DNA of 46,986 nt from the NCBI RefSeq assembly GCF_000259075.1, contig NZ_AJKI01000035.1, positions 1 to 46,986 of the forward strand, given 5' to 3'. The position numbers and the translations under genes are program-made. The notes below the pieces were generated by a model that was not told the DNA's origin, made no database searches, and saw only the letters and a program-made list of their open reading frames with translations. The stretch comes from Marinilabilia salmonicolor JCM 21150. GTDB lineage: Bacteria > Bacteroidota > Bacteroidia > Bacteroidales > Marinilabiliaceae. Positions within the stretch are counted from its first letter, which is position 1. The number at the start of each line of letters is the position of its first letter. Shown piece after piece: positions 15,560-24,840 of the stretch.

Positions 15560-17686
15560 TTACTCTTCAAAACCCAGTTTCTCCAGCAGCGGCTCGATAG
15601 AGGGCTCCTGTCCACGGAATTTCTTATATTGTTCCATGCCTTCGCCTTCTCCAACTTCCTGCAGACAGTGTTTGCGGAATTTGGCAGCCAGTTCTTTGTT
15701 AAACAAATCACCAGACTCTTTGAATGCATTGAAAGCATCAGAATCCAACACTTCGGCCCACTTGTACACATAGTAACCGGCAGAATAACCACCACTGAAA
15801 ATGTGGGCAAAATACGTGGAACGGTAACGAGGCAGGATCTCAGGAATCAGCCCTATTTCGTTCATGGAAGCCTCTTCAAAAGCATTGACATCTTCCACCT
15901 GATCTTTGGAGGCAAGCGTATGCCAGTCCATATCAAGCAATGAAGCAGCCAGATACTCCACATTGGCAAAACCCTGATTAAACAGGCTGCTGTTTTGCAA
16001 TTTCTCAATCAACTCATCGGGCAACACTTCACCTGTTTCATAATGCTTGGCGTATTGGCGAAGCACCTCTGGCTCTCCACACCAATTTTCCATGATCTGA
16101 GAGGGTAACTCTACAAAATCACGGGGTACATTACCGGCGGTACGGTTGTATTTTCCTTCCGTGAAAAGTCCATGCAAACCATGTCCAAACTCATGGAAAA
16201 GGGTGTTCACCTCATCCCAGGTAAGTAATGAAGGGGTATCCCCCGTAGGTTTGGTGAAATTACAAACAATAGATACCAACGGGTCTACCACTTCACTGGT
16301 TTCATGATTGTATCCGGCATCGCGGAACCCGGTACACCAGGCTCCTACCCGCTTGCTCTTTCTGGGGAAATAATCAAGATAGAGCAATCCAATATGTGAG
16401 CCATCACTCTCTTTAACTTCAAAAACCTCCACATCTTGGTGGTAAACAGGAATATCTGAACGTTTCTCAAAAGTAATATCGTACAACTGATTGGCGACCC
16501 AAAACATACCATCCCTTACATTCTCTAATTTGAAGTAAGGCTGCATTTGTGATTCATCAAGATCATATTTTTGTTTTCTAAGTTTTTCGGCAAAATACCA
16601 CCAATCCCAGGGTTCAATATCAAAGTTCCCGCCTTCAGCATCAACGATAGCCTGCATTTCAGCCAGTTCTTCTTTTGATTTTTCCAAAGCAGGATTCCAG
16701 AGTTTGTGAAGGAAATCATAAACCGCTTCCGGCTCTTTGGCCATATTAACATCAATCACATAATCAGCATGATTCTCAAAACCTAACAGTTCAGCTTTTT
16801 CAGCACGCAAAGCAACAATTTGTTTGATGATCTCCTTATTATCATACGCATCGTTGCGATCTCCACGCATGAAATAACCACGATACAACTCTTCACGCAA
16901 CTCACGGTTTTCGCCATAAGTCAAAAAGGGAATCCAACTTGGTTTCTGAGCATTGAACAACCATTTACCCTCGTATCCGGCAGCTTTGGCAGCATCGGAA
17001 GCTGCACTTTTCACGCCATCAGGCAATCCGGCAAGTTTGGATTCATCATCAATCACCAACTCAAAATTTTCATTCGTCTCAGCCAGCAAATGCTCTCCAA
17101 ACTCCAATGTAAGCGAAGAAAGTTCAGTATTAATTGCCTTCAGACGCTCTTGTTCCTGCGGATTCAAGTTGGCACCACTGCGTACAAAATCCTGATAGTA
17201 CTTGGTAACAACACGTTTTTGAGAGTCATTTAATCCGGCAGCATCCATATTTTCATAGACCTCTTTTACCCTTGCAAAAAGATCCATGTTCATCATCACT
17301 GCGTCACGGTGTTGACTCATCAAAGGAGAAATTTCGCGTGCGATGGACTGTATGCTGTCGTTACTCACGGCAGAACGTAAAGGATAAAACACGCTGCTTA
17401 CTTTGGTCAGCAACTCACCGGATTCGTCAAGCGCCAGGATTGTATTCTCAAAAGTTGGTGCCTCGGGGTTAACAGCAATGGTTTCCACCTCTTCCTGTGC
17501 CTGTTTGACACCTTCCTTAAAGGCCGGTAAATAGTGTGATTCCTCAATTTCATCGAAAGGAGGTGCCTCAAAAGGCGTCTCATACTCTGCAAAAAAAGGA
17601 TTCAACTTCTCCTCAGAGTCCTTACTCTGGCAGGAAGCTAAAACCCCTACTGCCAGAGGGATTAAAAATAGTCTCTTCATAGTCAT
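15560..17686 (-). CDS. dcp: M3 family oligopeptidase / peptidyl-dipeptidase, lipoprotein
   Basis: A 708-residue zinc metallopeptidase of family M3 (Dcp/oligopeptidase A group), which trims short peptides. Seen: the zinc motif HEFGHGLHGLF at residues 498-508, the third ligand Glu near 526 (FVELPSQIMENW), and the substrate-closing HIFSGGYSAGYYVYKW segment near 628. The N-terminus is a lipoprotein signal (LFLIPLAVGVLASC, Cys ~19), so the enzyme is probably periplasmic and lipid-anchored, unlike cytoplasmic E. coli Dcp. Start may be at the first or third codon (MTMKR). A full -33/-7 promoter lies at 17703-17733 and a strong terminator follows. The choice between Dcp and other M3 subtypes is not certain. 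Confidence 0.9.
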   Translation of the reverse strand: MTMKRLFLIPLAVGVLASCQSKDSEEKLNPFFAEYETPFEAPPFDEIEESHYLPAFKEGVKQAQEEVETIAVNPEAPTFENTILALDESGELLTKVSSVFYPLRSAVSNDSIQSIAREISPLMSQHRDAVMMNMDLFARVKEVYENMDAAGLNDSQKRVVTKYYQDFVRSGANLNPQEQERLKAINTELSSLTLEFGEHLLAETNENFELVIDDESKLAGLPDGVKSAASDAAKAAGYEGKWLFNAQKPSWIPFLTYGENRELREELYRGYFMRGDRNDAYDNKEIIKQIVALRAEKAELLGFENHADYVIDVNMAKEPEAVYDFLHKLWNPALEKSKEELAEMQAIVDAEGGNFDIEPWDWWYFAEKLRKQKYDLDESQMQPYFKLENVRDGMFWVANQLYDITFEKRSDIPVYHQDVEVFEVKESDGSHIGLLYLDYFPRKSKRVGAWCTGFRDAGYNHETSEVVDPLVSIVCNFTKPTGDTPSLLTWDEVNTLFHEFGHGLHGLFTEGKYNRTAGNVPRDFVELPSQIMENWCGEPEVLRQYAKHYETGEVLPDELIEKLQNSSLFNQGFANVEYLAASLLDMDWHTLASKDQVEDVNAFEEASMNEIGLIPEILPRYRSTYFAHIFSGGYSAGYYVYKWAEVLDSDAFNAFKESGDLFNKELAAKFRKHCLQEVGEGEGMEQYKKFRGQEPSIEPLLEKLGFEE

Positions 17687-17702
17687 TTTTTTTGTATAAT
17701 CT

Positions 17703-17733
17703 CAAAAATAAAAAATATGAGAAATATCAACAA
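17703..17733 (-). promoter_or_regulatory. Bacteroidota-type promoter of the M3 peptidase gene
   Basis: Minus strand TTG (17731-17733), 20 bases, then TATTTTTG (17703-17710), matching TTG-N19/20-TAnnTTTG. It lies 16 bases before the ATG. Confidence 0.7.
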
Positions 17734-17763
17734 TGACATTGTGCAGGTAGGGACAGAAAAAAA

Positions 17764-17785
17764 GGTTGCCGGCAAGCCGGCAACC
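17764..17785 (-). terminator. Intrinsic terminator downstream of htpG
   Basis: A perfect 10-base-pair stem GGTTGCCGGC/GCCGGCAACC with AA in the loop, flanked by A and T runs so it can work in both directions. It separates htpG from the M3 peptidase promoter. Confidence 0.92.
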
Positions 17786-17813
17786 TTTTTTCTGTTCTGG
17801 TGTCATGATTGTA

Positions 17814-19868
17814 TTAAATCAAATCGATGCTTCTTTTTACGAAACGGTTCAATGCTTCACCTTTCAGCATGTTATTGGACAACAATGCCAGGTCAATAAG
17901 TTGTGAAACCAGTTTGTTTTTAGAAGCAAAGCCTTTGAGCGATTCATCTTTCTTACCACGGAGTTCAGTGATTTTTTTCTCCACATCTTCCAGCTCTTCT
18001 TTCTCGGCCTGGGGAATTTCTTCCTCTTTCTTGTCTGCTTTTGCTTTCTCAAGTTCGGATTTACGTGATTCCAGACTCTCCATTTTTTTACGGACAGAAC
18101 CAACACTTTCACCTACCTCTTCTTCACAATCCTTCACAATACGCTGAACAAGAGAATGATTACCATTGACCACAAGATTGTAGCTATCAGGCATTTCGCC
18201 ATAGAAAGCCATGGGGCCGCCACCATTCTGACTCATCTCTTTCATCCGGCGCATAAACTCCTGCTGGGTAATCATCACCGGTTTGTCATTTGCCGACAAC
18301 GCCTCAAATGAAACGACAAAATTGGCCTTGTCCATATTAGGAATCTGAGAACTGAAAATGGTTGTCAGATTGTCTTTCTCAGCATCAGACAATTTAAGTT
18401 CTGTGGCTTCTTCCTGAGGAATCAGTTTCTCGGGAACATCACTGTCCACTCTCACAAAACGAGCTCCTTCAAATTTCTGCTCCAGATGATTGATGAAATG
18501 TGTATCCAACTGACCATCCATCAGCAACACATCATATCCTTTGTTTTTGGCAGCTTCGATGAAAGAGTACTGCTCTTCGGCATCGGTCGCATATAGATAT
18601 ACCAGCTGCTTGTCTTTGTCGGTCTGACTGTCTTTGATGATGTCCTTGTATTCATCGAAAGTAAAGAACTTACCATCTGTATTTTTCAGCAGGGTAAATT
18701 TCTGCGCACGATCGTAAAATTTCTCATCGGTCAGCATTCCGTACTCAATAAAAACTTTCAGGTCGTCCCATTTAGCTTCGAAAGAAGCACGGTCAGTTTT
18801 GAAAATCTCATCCAGTCGGTCAGCTACTTTTTTAGTGATGTGACTGGAAATTTTCTTGACATTAGAATCACTCTGCAGGTAAGACCGCGATACGTTCAGT
18901 GGAATATCAGGAGAATCAATTACTCCGTGCAACAAAGTGAGAAATTCAGGTACAATACCTTCAACCGAATCGGTTACATACACCTGGTTACAGTAGAGCT
19001 GAATCTTATTTCGCTGAATTTCAATATTGTTTTTAATCTTGGGAAAATAGAGAATCCCGGTCAGATTAAAAGGATAATCCACATTCAGGTGAATATTGAA
19101 CAACGGATCCTCGGCCATTGGGTAGAGCTTCCGGTAAAATTCCTTATAGTCTTCATCTTTCAGGTTGGAAGGAGACTGTGTCCACAATGGATTGGTATCA
19201 TTAATGATATTCTCCTCGTCTTTCTCAACCTCTTTTCCGTCCTTCCACTCGGTTTGCTTACCAAAGGCGACAGGTACAGGCAGGAATCCGCAATATTTCT
19301 TCAGCAAACGATTGATTTCATCCTTACTGACAAAATGCTGATTCTCATCGTCAATAAAAAGCACTATATCGGTACCCCGCTCCTTTTTATCAATCTCTTC
19401 AAGGGTATATTCAGGACTTCCGTCACATTCCCACTTCACTGCCTTTGCGCCGTCTTTATGCGAAAGAGTATGAATCTCGACCTTTTTGGACACCATAAAC
19501 GAGGAATAGAATCCCATACCGAAGTGCCCGATAATGGCATTGGCATCATTTTTATATTTTTCCAGAAACTCGTTGGCTCCTGAAAAAGCTACCTGATTGA
19601 TGTACTTCTCAATCTCGTCGGAAGTCATTCCGATACCCCGATCAGAAATAGTAATGGTTTTCTTTTTTTCGTCGATGGATACCCGAATGGTAGTATCACC
19701 AACCTCCCCTTTGTAGTCGCCGATACGGGCCAGGGTATTTAATTTTTGCGTAGCATCCACAGCATTGGAAATCAATTCACGCAAAAAGATCTCATGATCA
19801 GAATAGAGATATTTTTTAATAATCGGAAAGATGTTCTCGGTACTAATACCAATTTTTCCCTTTTGCAT
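17814..19868 (-). CDS. htpG: HtpG, Hsp90-family molecular chaperone
   Basis: A 684-residue cytoplasmic ATP-dependent chaperone of the Hsp90 family. The GHKL ATPase motifs are present: ELISNAVDATQKL (Asn and Asp for ATP/Mg), DRGIGMT, and GHFGMGFYSSF. The middle domain contains the Arg of the catalytic loop region near PLNVSRSYLQ. The C-terminal dimerisation domain has a Lys/Glu-rich charged stretch near residues 600-640 (KADKKEEEIPQAEKEELEDV) typical of Bacteroidota HtpG. Length fits the Bacteroidota form, longer than the ~624 residues in E. coli. Stand-alone gene with its own terminator. Confidence 0.97.
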   Translation of the reverse strand: MQKGKIGISTENIFPIIKKYLYSDHEIFLRELISNAVDATQKLNTLARIGDYKGEVGDTTIRVSIDEKKKTITISDRGIGMTSDEIEKYINQVAFSGANEFLEKYKNDANAIIGHFGMGFYSSFMVSKKVEIHTLSHKDGAKAVKWECDGSPEYTLEEIDKKERGTDIVLFIDDENQHFVSKDEINRLLKKYCGFLPVPVAFGKQTEWKDGKEVEKDEENIINDTNPLWTQSPSNLKDEDYKEFYRKLYPMAEDPLFNIHLNVDYPFNLTGILYFPKIKNNIEIQRNKIQLYCNQVYVTDSVEGIVPEFLTLLHGVIDSPDIPLNVSRSYLQSDSNVKKISSHITKKVADRLDEIFKTDRASFEAKWDDLKVFIEYGMLTDEKFYDRAQKFTLLKNTDGKFFTFDEYKDIIKDSQTDKDKQLVYLYATDAEEQYSFIEAAKNKGYDVLLMDGQLDTHFINHLEQKFEGARFVRVDSDVPEKLIPQEEATELKLSDAEKDNLTTIFSSQIPNMDKANFVVSFEALSANDKPVMITQQEFMRRMKEMSQNGGGPMAFYGEMPDSYNLVVNGNHSLVQRIVKDCEEEVGESVGSVRKKMESLESRKSELEKAKADKKEEEIPQAEKEELEDVEKKITELRGKKDESLKGFASKNKLVSQLIDLALLSNNMLKGEALNRFVKRSIDLI

Positions 19869-19965
19869 AGCTATTTTGTTTAATTTGATTAGACGAAAAT
19901 TTCGACGTCAAAAAAGCAAAGCGTATGCCAAAGGGGGTGAACTGACAGATAGGCAGAGTGCAGGT

Positions 19966-21006
19966 CTATTCTGTCAGCAACGTGGCTTCCTCATGTTCCA
20001 GTTGTGTCAGCAAATCTTCAATGGTTCTGAGCTTCTGAATCTTTCCATCGGGACCGGTCAACAGGTATTCGCGTTTCCCGTCAGACTTCACCTCCACCTG
20101 AAAACCGCTAAAGGGCTCATCGGAAGCAGCAAACCCACGGCGGGCAAGCGCTCTGCTCACCCATTTGTATTCTATCCCCTTCCCAACAATGCGAATGGTT
20201 TTGACTTTTTGTTTTTCCACAGTAAACTGGCCTGTGTCGTTGTCGAAAAGAATGCCTTCTCGCTCAAAAAAACGACGGAATTCGTTGGTCAGCACCAGGT
20301 CTTCAGGTGTTCCGGTTTCCATTTGGCGTCCTTCAGCTAATAGCCAGACTTTATCAGCCATCTGGAGAGCCAGGTCCAAATCGTGTGTAGAAAGCAGTAT
20401 TGCTTTGTTATGCTGATGCGCCAGTTTGCGCAACAGATGCATGATTTCAATGCGACTGGGCAAATCCAGAAAAGCAGTAGGTTCATCTAAAACAATCAGC
20501 GGCGTTTCCTGCACCAGAGCTTTCGCAATCATCGCTTTTTGACGCTCCCCGTCACTCATATTGGTAATGAGTCGTTCTTCAAATCCCTCCAACCCGACAG
20601 ACCGGATCGCTTCGCTCACCAATTCCAGATCTCTGCTTTTCAGGCGTCCAAAAAAGCCGGTGTAGGGCGTTCGTCCCAAAGAAACCAGGTCGAAAACCGT
20701 CATATTAGAAACAGTAACCCGCTCTGTCAGCACCACACTCGCCAACAATGACATTTGACGGTTGGAAACTTTATCAATTTGTTTACCAGCAATACAAACA
20801 TCGCCTGACAAACGGGGCAAAAAGCCACAAACAGTTTGCAACAAGGTGGATTTTCCGGAACCATTGGGTCCAAGCACACAGGCAAACTCACCCGCTTCGA
20901 GTTTCACACAGATATTGGAATGGAGCACTTTCTGCCCGTGTCTTGGGTGATGATAGCCTATCGACAGGCTCCTGGTCTCAATTAATGATTTTTTTTCATC
21001 ATGCAT
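19966..21006 (-). CDS. btuD: Cobalamin ABC transporter ATP-binding protein (BtuD)
   Basis: A 346-residue ABC ATPase that powers B12 import with the permease encoded just upstream. Seen: Walker A GPNGSGKS (residues ~46-53), signature MSDGERQ, Walker B LIVLDEPTAFLD, and H-loop STHDLDLAL. I start it at 21006 because AAGGAGACATT directly precedes that ATG; the ORF is open 20 codons further up. After the ATPase fold (about residue 240) there is an extra C-terminal domain of about 100 residues (VKTIRIVGKGIEYKWVSRAL), which is not part of the E. coli protein. Substrate is taken from the riboswitch at the head of the unit; a related iron-siderophore function would otherwise be hard to exclude. Confidence 0.88.
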   Translation of the reverse strand: MHDEKKSLIETRSLSIGYHHPRHGQKVLHSNICVKLEAGEFACVLGPNGSGKSTLLQTVCGFLPRLSGDVCIAGKQIDKVSNRQMSLLASVVLTERVTVSNMTVFDLVSLGRTPYTGFFGRLKSRDLELVSEAIRSVGLEGFEERLITNMSDGERQKAMIAKALVQETPLIVLDEPTAFLDLPSRIEIMHLLRKLAHQHNKAILLSTHDLDLALQMADKVWLLAEGRQMETGTPEDLVLTNEFRRFFEREGILFDNDTGQFTVEKQKVKTIRIVGKGIEYKWVSRALARRGFAASDEPFSGFQVEVKSDGKREYLLTGPDGKIQKLRTIEDLLTQLEHEEATLLTE

Positions 21007-21020
21007 AATGTCTCCTTTGC

Positions 21021-22091
21021 TTAAACCCCGGGGGTTCTTAAGTTCTTTCCTTTTAATATCACCCAAATTACAACCGGAGCACCAATCATACTAGTCACTG
21101 CATTAATAGGTAATGCACCGTCAAATCCCGGCAACCGGGCAATCAGATTTGAGAAGAGGGCGACGGCAATTCCGGCAAGGATCACCGCAGGGATCAATAC
21201 TTTATGGTCCGATGTGCGAAACAATCCTTTGGTCAGGTGAGGTACTGCCAGTCCCAAAAACGCTATCGGCCCGCAAAAAGCGGTGATAGTCGCAGTCAGC
21301 AATCCTGTGCAGAGAATAATCAAAAGCCGGGAAAGGAAGATATTAATCCCGAGATTACCGGCATATTGTTCTCCCAGCAACATCACATTTAACGGTTTAA
21401 CAAGGAAAAAGGATCCGAGCAAACCCAAGGTTACCACTGGGAACAAAACGCCCATTTGTGACCAGGACACAGTGGAAAAACTGCCCAATCCCCAAATCAC
21501 ATAAGCATGCACATCTTCTTTCATGCTGTAAAACTTGAGAATTCCTACAAGGGCTGAGGCCGCATACCCCACCATAATGCCTACAATCAACAACATGGCA
21601 TTGTCTTTCAGATGCCTGGACAAGAAAAGGACCATGGTCAGCACCAATGAAGCACCTGCAAAGGCAGCCAAAGCCACAGACAAATGCCCCGTAAACCCCA
21701 GGTGACTGAGAGCTACCCCACCGATTTTTCCGGCTACCAATAAGACCAGTGCCACCCCCAGCCCTGCTCCCGAACTAATACCTAAAATTGACGGACCTGC
21801 TAGTGGATTGCGAAACAATGTTTGCATCTGAAGGCCGCCAACGGCAAGCCCCGCTCCTGCCAAAATCGCAGTAATTGCCTGTGGAAGGCGACTTTTCAGA
21901 ACAATCAGGCGCCAGCTGTCATCCATCTGCATATCTCCTGCCAGGGCCTGAATAACTGACCAAAACGGAATATTTACAGACCCCAAAATAAGGTTAAGTA
22001 CAAAAAGGGTTAGTGACAAAACAGCCAACCCACTCAACCAAAACACAGTCAACTGTCTGCCGGACAAATATTTTTCAAGAAACTGTTGCAT
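21021..22091 (-). CDS. btuC: Cobalamin ABC transporter permease (BtuC)
   Basis: A 356-residue polytopic inner-membrane permease of the FecCD/BtuC family. It has about ten hydrophobic segments. Conserved features are AGAGLAVGGLQMQTLFRNPLAGPSILG (given here only as the region near residues 75-100), GLGSFS near 205, and the coupling region AFCGPIAFLGLAVPHL near 270. It starts 4 bases after the binding-protein stop and ends 14 bases before btuD. Cobalamin specificity comes from the upstream riboswitch rather than from the permease sequence itself. Confidence 0.9.
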   Translation of the reverse strand: MQQFLEKYLSGRQLTVFWLSGLAVLSLTLFVLNLILGSVNIPFWSVIQALAGDMQMDDSWRLIVLKSRLPQAITAILAGAGLAVGGLQMQTLFRNPLAGPSILGISSGAGLGVALVLLVAGKIGGVALSHLGFTGHLSVALAAFAGASLVLTMVLFLSRHLKDNAMLLIVGIMVGYAASALVGILKFYSMKEDVHAYVIWGLGSFSTVSWSQMGVLFPVVTLGLLGSFFLVKPLNVMLLGEQYAGNLGINIFLSRLLIILCTGLLTATITAFCGPIAFLGLAVPHLTKGLFRTSDHKVLIPAVILAGIAVALFSNLIARLPGFDGALPINAVTSMIGAPVVIWVILKGKNLRTPGV

Positions 22092-22095
22092 CCGG

Positions 22096-23247
22096 CTATT
22101 CGTTCAAAAATTCAAAATAGACTGGCTCATAATCAGGATATATTTCAGGATGAAAACAGCCCACCAAATCTTTCAATACAACATCAGGCTCTACAATTCC
22201 ACGTTCAAAAAACATTGAATAATCAGTATTGGAAAAAATCACCTGATTATCTTGAAAAGCCTCAAAGTCGCCATATCGTTCATCCATCTGCAGAAAGTCT
22301 TCTTTTGTAAAACGACCATCATGGTTAACCGTAATCAACCAGAAATCGCTTTTCCTGAAATCGTTGAATACGGTCTCAAAGTCAAGCGCCAAAGAACCTG
22401 TTCCCGGATTGTCACCGTAAGCATATTCTGTACCGGCATCTTTAAAGTAGGCCGCCATATAACTATCACCAGCAGGAATATACCACACATCATTGAAAAG
22501 CGTTCCGGTTAAAACAGAGGGTGTGGATGCTGATTTTTCCACCTCTTTTTTGATGGAAATATAGCTTGAAGCAATGTCGGAGAAGAGCCCGGCAGCCATT
22601 TCTTCCTTATCAAAAAAAGCACCGAAAAAAACCATCCATTCCGCTCTTCCCAAGGGAGAAGTCTCCAGATATCCACAATCATTAATCAATAATAATCCTG
22701 TCTCTTTGAGCGTTCCATAACGGTTATCCTTAAATGGGGAAACAAAAACAAACTGAGGTGCCGAAGCCAACAACACTTCTACATCGGCAGCACTTGCCAG
22801 TCCCACATCCCGAATTTGGCCTTCCTGAAGTTGTTTCTGAACAAAAGCATTAGAAATATAATGGGGTTCTGCGACACATTTCAGAGATTCCAATTCACCT
22901 ATCTTCTCCGCAAAAACCACCTGAGTAGAAGAAAAAGCGCCCCAACTATTTACAGGATATTCGACAAAAGGGATTCCCGACTTCCTGTATTGTTCAGATG
23001 TTTGTTTGTCGCCTACCAGTACATAATCACCAACAGCAGTGCTATCCCATGGATCAACAACATGTACCAGTTTCAGATCATCATAATAAGCAATTGAAAA
23101 ACCTTTTGCATACGAAGGGATGTAAACCGAATCGGGATGTTGCGAACCAAACAATTCATCCACAGGATTTTTTTCAGCGCCGGACTGACATCCGGCAAAA
23201 AACAAAGAAAGCGCCAATGCGCCAAGGAAAAATCTAAATACCATCAC
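22096..23247 (-). CDS. btuF: Cobalamin ABC transporter substrate-binding lipoprotein (BtuF-like)
   Basis: A 383-residue periplasmic-binding-protein-fold lipoprotein. The signal ends at Cys20 (LSLFFAGC). The body has the two-lobe class III binding pattern: VVDPWDSTAVGDYVLVG near 55-70, PVNSWGAFSSTQV, ADVEVLLASAPQFVFVSPF, and a C-terminal lobe with AYGDNPGTGSLALDFETVF. It is first in the unit, directly behind the cobalamin riboswitch, and is followed by the permease after 4 bases. It would capture B12 (or a corrinoid) delivered by an outer-membrane BtuB-type receptor, which is not in this window. Confidence 0.85.
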   Translation of the reverse strand: MMVFRFFLGALALSLFFAGCQSGAEKNPVDELFGSQHPDSVYIPSYAKGFSIAYYDDLKLVHVVDPWDSTAVGDYVLVGDKQTSEQYRKSGIPFVEYPVNSWGAFSSTQVVFAEKIGELESLKCVAEPHYISNAFVQKQLQEGQIRDVGLASAADVEVLLASAPQFVFVSPFKDNRYGTLKETGLLLINDCGYLETSPLGRAEWMVFFGAFFDKEEMAAGLFSDIASSYISIKKEVEKSASTPSVLTGTLFNDVWYIPAGDSYMAAYFKDAGTEYAYGDNPGTGSLALDFETVFNDFRKSDFWLITVNHDGRFTKEDFLQMDERYGDFEAFQDNQVIFSNTDYSMFFERGIVEPDVVLKDLVGCFHPEIYPDYEPVYFEFLNE

Positions 23248-23284
23248 TTTATCTCCCGAAAGCTTTTTTTTGGTTAAAAATAAA

Positions 23285-23512
23285 ATGCACAGGCAGGTCT
23301 TCTGGCTTGCTCAGGATTGAATAGCCTTCCCGGAAAAAAATGATCAATGATCATTGATCAGTTATCAATTGATAATTGTTGATTGATAATTGGTAATTAC
23401 TTCCAGTGGCATCAGAGTATTCAACCCATAAAAAAGAGCTTACAGCTGCGGGTACAGCTCCGGACTTTAACCGGATTCCCTGTTAGGCACATAAAGCACC
23501 TGTTACATCCAT
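23285..23512 (-). ncRNA. Cobalamin riboswitch (btu leader)
   Basis: Read on the minus strand it shows the conserved blocks of the adenosylcobalamin aptamer in order: AGGGAATCCGGTTAAAGTCC, GGAGCTGTACCCGCAGCTGTA, GCCACTGG, GGGAAGGC, and AGCCAGAAGACCTGCC near the 3' side. The L5 loop and the GAAGACCTGCC part of the core are clear. A promoter precedes it at 23515-23544 and btuF starts about 37 bases after it, so B12 probably shuts down its own import. A 60-base AT-rich palindromic block (23340-23402) sits in the variable arm between GCCACTGG and GGGAAGGC. Boundaries are approximate. Confidence 0.93.
23341..23400. repeat. AT-rich palindrome block inside the riboswitch
   Basis: Contains a 20-base perfect palindrome TGATCAATGATCATTGATCA (23341-23360), a 14-base one TTATCAATTGATAA (23362-23375), and further TTGATAATTG-type units. 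It lies in a variable peripheral arm, leaving all conserved aptamer blocks intact. Confidence 0.8.
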
Positions 23513-23514
23513 TG

Positions 23515-23544
23515 CAAAATTACATTAATTTGACAGATTTACAA
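23515..23544 (-). promoter_or_regulatory. Promoter of the btu riboswitch-operon
   Basis: Minus strand TTG (23542-23544), 19 bases, then TAATTTTG (23515-23522). This matches the Bacteroidota consensus and sits immediately before the riboswitch. Confidence 0.75.
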
Positions 23545-23549
23545 GCTGC

Positions 23550-24752
23550 CTAACGGTTTCGAAGTTCCACATTCTTCTCCAGCACCCATTTTCCTTTTTC
23601 CCACTCCAGCACATCGTAGGAAAAGTCGGGGCCATAATAACTATAGTTACCTTCATACATAGGTTCCATGGGAGCTAGATGATCCATCACAATACGGTCT
23701 GACCTGTCATCAAATCTCAGCATCATATTTGCTTTATTGCTGTATTCATAAATAAGACGCCTTTTTGTCCTGCCATGATCATCAAATATTAACGCACCAA
23801 AACGGGGACGTCCGCTACTGCCCAAAGTGATAACGTCAACAACACGAAGCCTCGAAAAGGCATCATTTCCGTGATATCCCAACAATGTATAAAACGTATC
23901 GCCCCTGTATTTTTCCGTAATAACCTCATAATACACTGCACCAAACCATTTATCAGGGCTGAGTCCGGCATATTCAGGTGAAGCAATATTATCACTTTTA
24001 TCCTGGAGATTGAATACCCTTATCCTATCTTCAACCCGGACTGCAACAAGCCCAAAAAGGTGATGATCCCCGTTCATCTCTTCCACATTCCAGGTAACCA
24101 GTTTGAGCTGTTCATCAGACGAAATCAATGTAGAAACCCCTTGAAGATCTGAAAAATTATGTTCGAAAAAATCAGGGTTTTGCATCAATAAATTCATTCT
24201 TAACCTCAGAGATTCTGCAAGATTAAAAACCGTTTTTACACCTCTGCTTTGCCGGATACTCTTCAAAATAAATACAGATTTCAAGTCAGGAACATCCAGA
24301 AGTTTTTTTTTATCATCAAAAATCTTTACGGAATTCAGATCATCAAAACTTTCCGATTCAATAATCAAATCAACCTCTTCTGTTTCCGATTCAACCTCCT
24401 TATAGTCAACAATGGCCACATTCTTTTCATTATCTACAAAACAGTAGATCAATCTGTCGGGACGCATTTCAAAGTCCACAAGAGCAGCACAGGCAGATAA
24501 ATTATCTGATAATAAATCAACTACCGTCCACTCCTCAGGAAAATTGCGTTCACTGAAAGTATTATCTTCCTGAAGAAGATCCTGTTCCAGAAAATCCAAA
24601 AATGAACTAAACCGATAATCTTTTTCATTGTCATCAGCCTTTATCAAAACCTCCCAGTTGTCAACCAGCGTATGGTTGATCTGACTAAAACCAATAGAGG
24701 AAAACAATAAAAAGAACAAAACAGAAATTCCGAAAAACATTTTCCACATCAT
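23550..24752 (-). CDS. Exported protein of unknown function
   Basis: A 400-residue protein with a Sec signal peptide (FFGISVLFFLLFSSIGFSQ, cleavage near residue 24). The mature part alternates strands and charged loops. A stretch near residues 265-345 (KWFGAVYYEVITEKYR, YTLLGYHGNDAFSRLRVVDV) has the look of a conserved Bacteroidota periplasmic protein, but I cannot name a family. It ends 6 bases before the btu promoter. It starts with MMWKM, and any of these Met codons could be used. Probably single-gene; no functional link to the B12 genes is visible. Confidence 0.75.
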   Translation of the reverse strand: MMWKMFFGISVLFFLLFSSIGFSQINHTLVDNWEVLIKADDNEKDYRFSSFLDFLEQDLLQEDNTFSERNFPEEWTVVDLLSDNLSACAALVDFEMRPDRLIYCFVDNEKNVAIVDYKEVESETEEVDLIIESESFDDLNSVKIFDDKKKLLDVPDLKSVFILKSIRQSRGVKTVFNLAESLRLRMNLLMQNPDFFEHNFSDLQGVSTLISSDEQLKLVTWNVEEMNGDHHLFGLVAVRVEDRIRVFNLQDKSDNIASPEYAGLSPDKWFGAVYYEVITEKYRGDTFYTLLGYHGNDAFSRLRVVDVITLGSSGRPRFGALIFDDHGRTKRRLIYEYSNKANMMLRFDDRSDRIVMDHLAPMEPMYEGNYSYYGPDFSYDVLEWEKGKWVLEKNVELRNR

Positions 24753-24800
24753 CAGGAATACTTTTAATTATCTATATTTTTAAATACATCTTATTTTAGT

Positions 24801-24808
24801 TACTTTTG
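24801..24808 (+). promoter_or_regulatory. -7 element of the small membrane protein gene
   Basis: TACTTTTG matches TAnnTTTG. Its position rules out the earliest in-frame ATG (24808) as a start. The -33 region is only TTTT. Confidence 0.5.
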
Positions 24809-24840
24809 TGTCAGCAAATAATATGCAAAAACAAAAAGAA

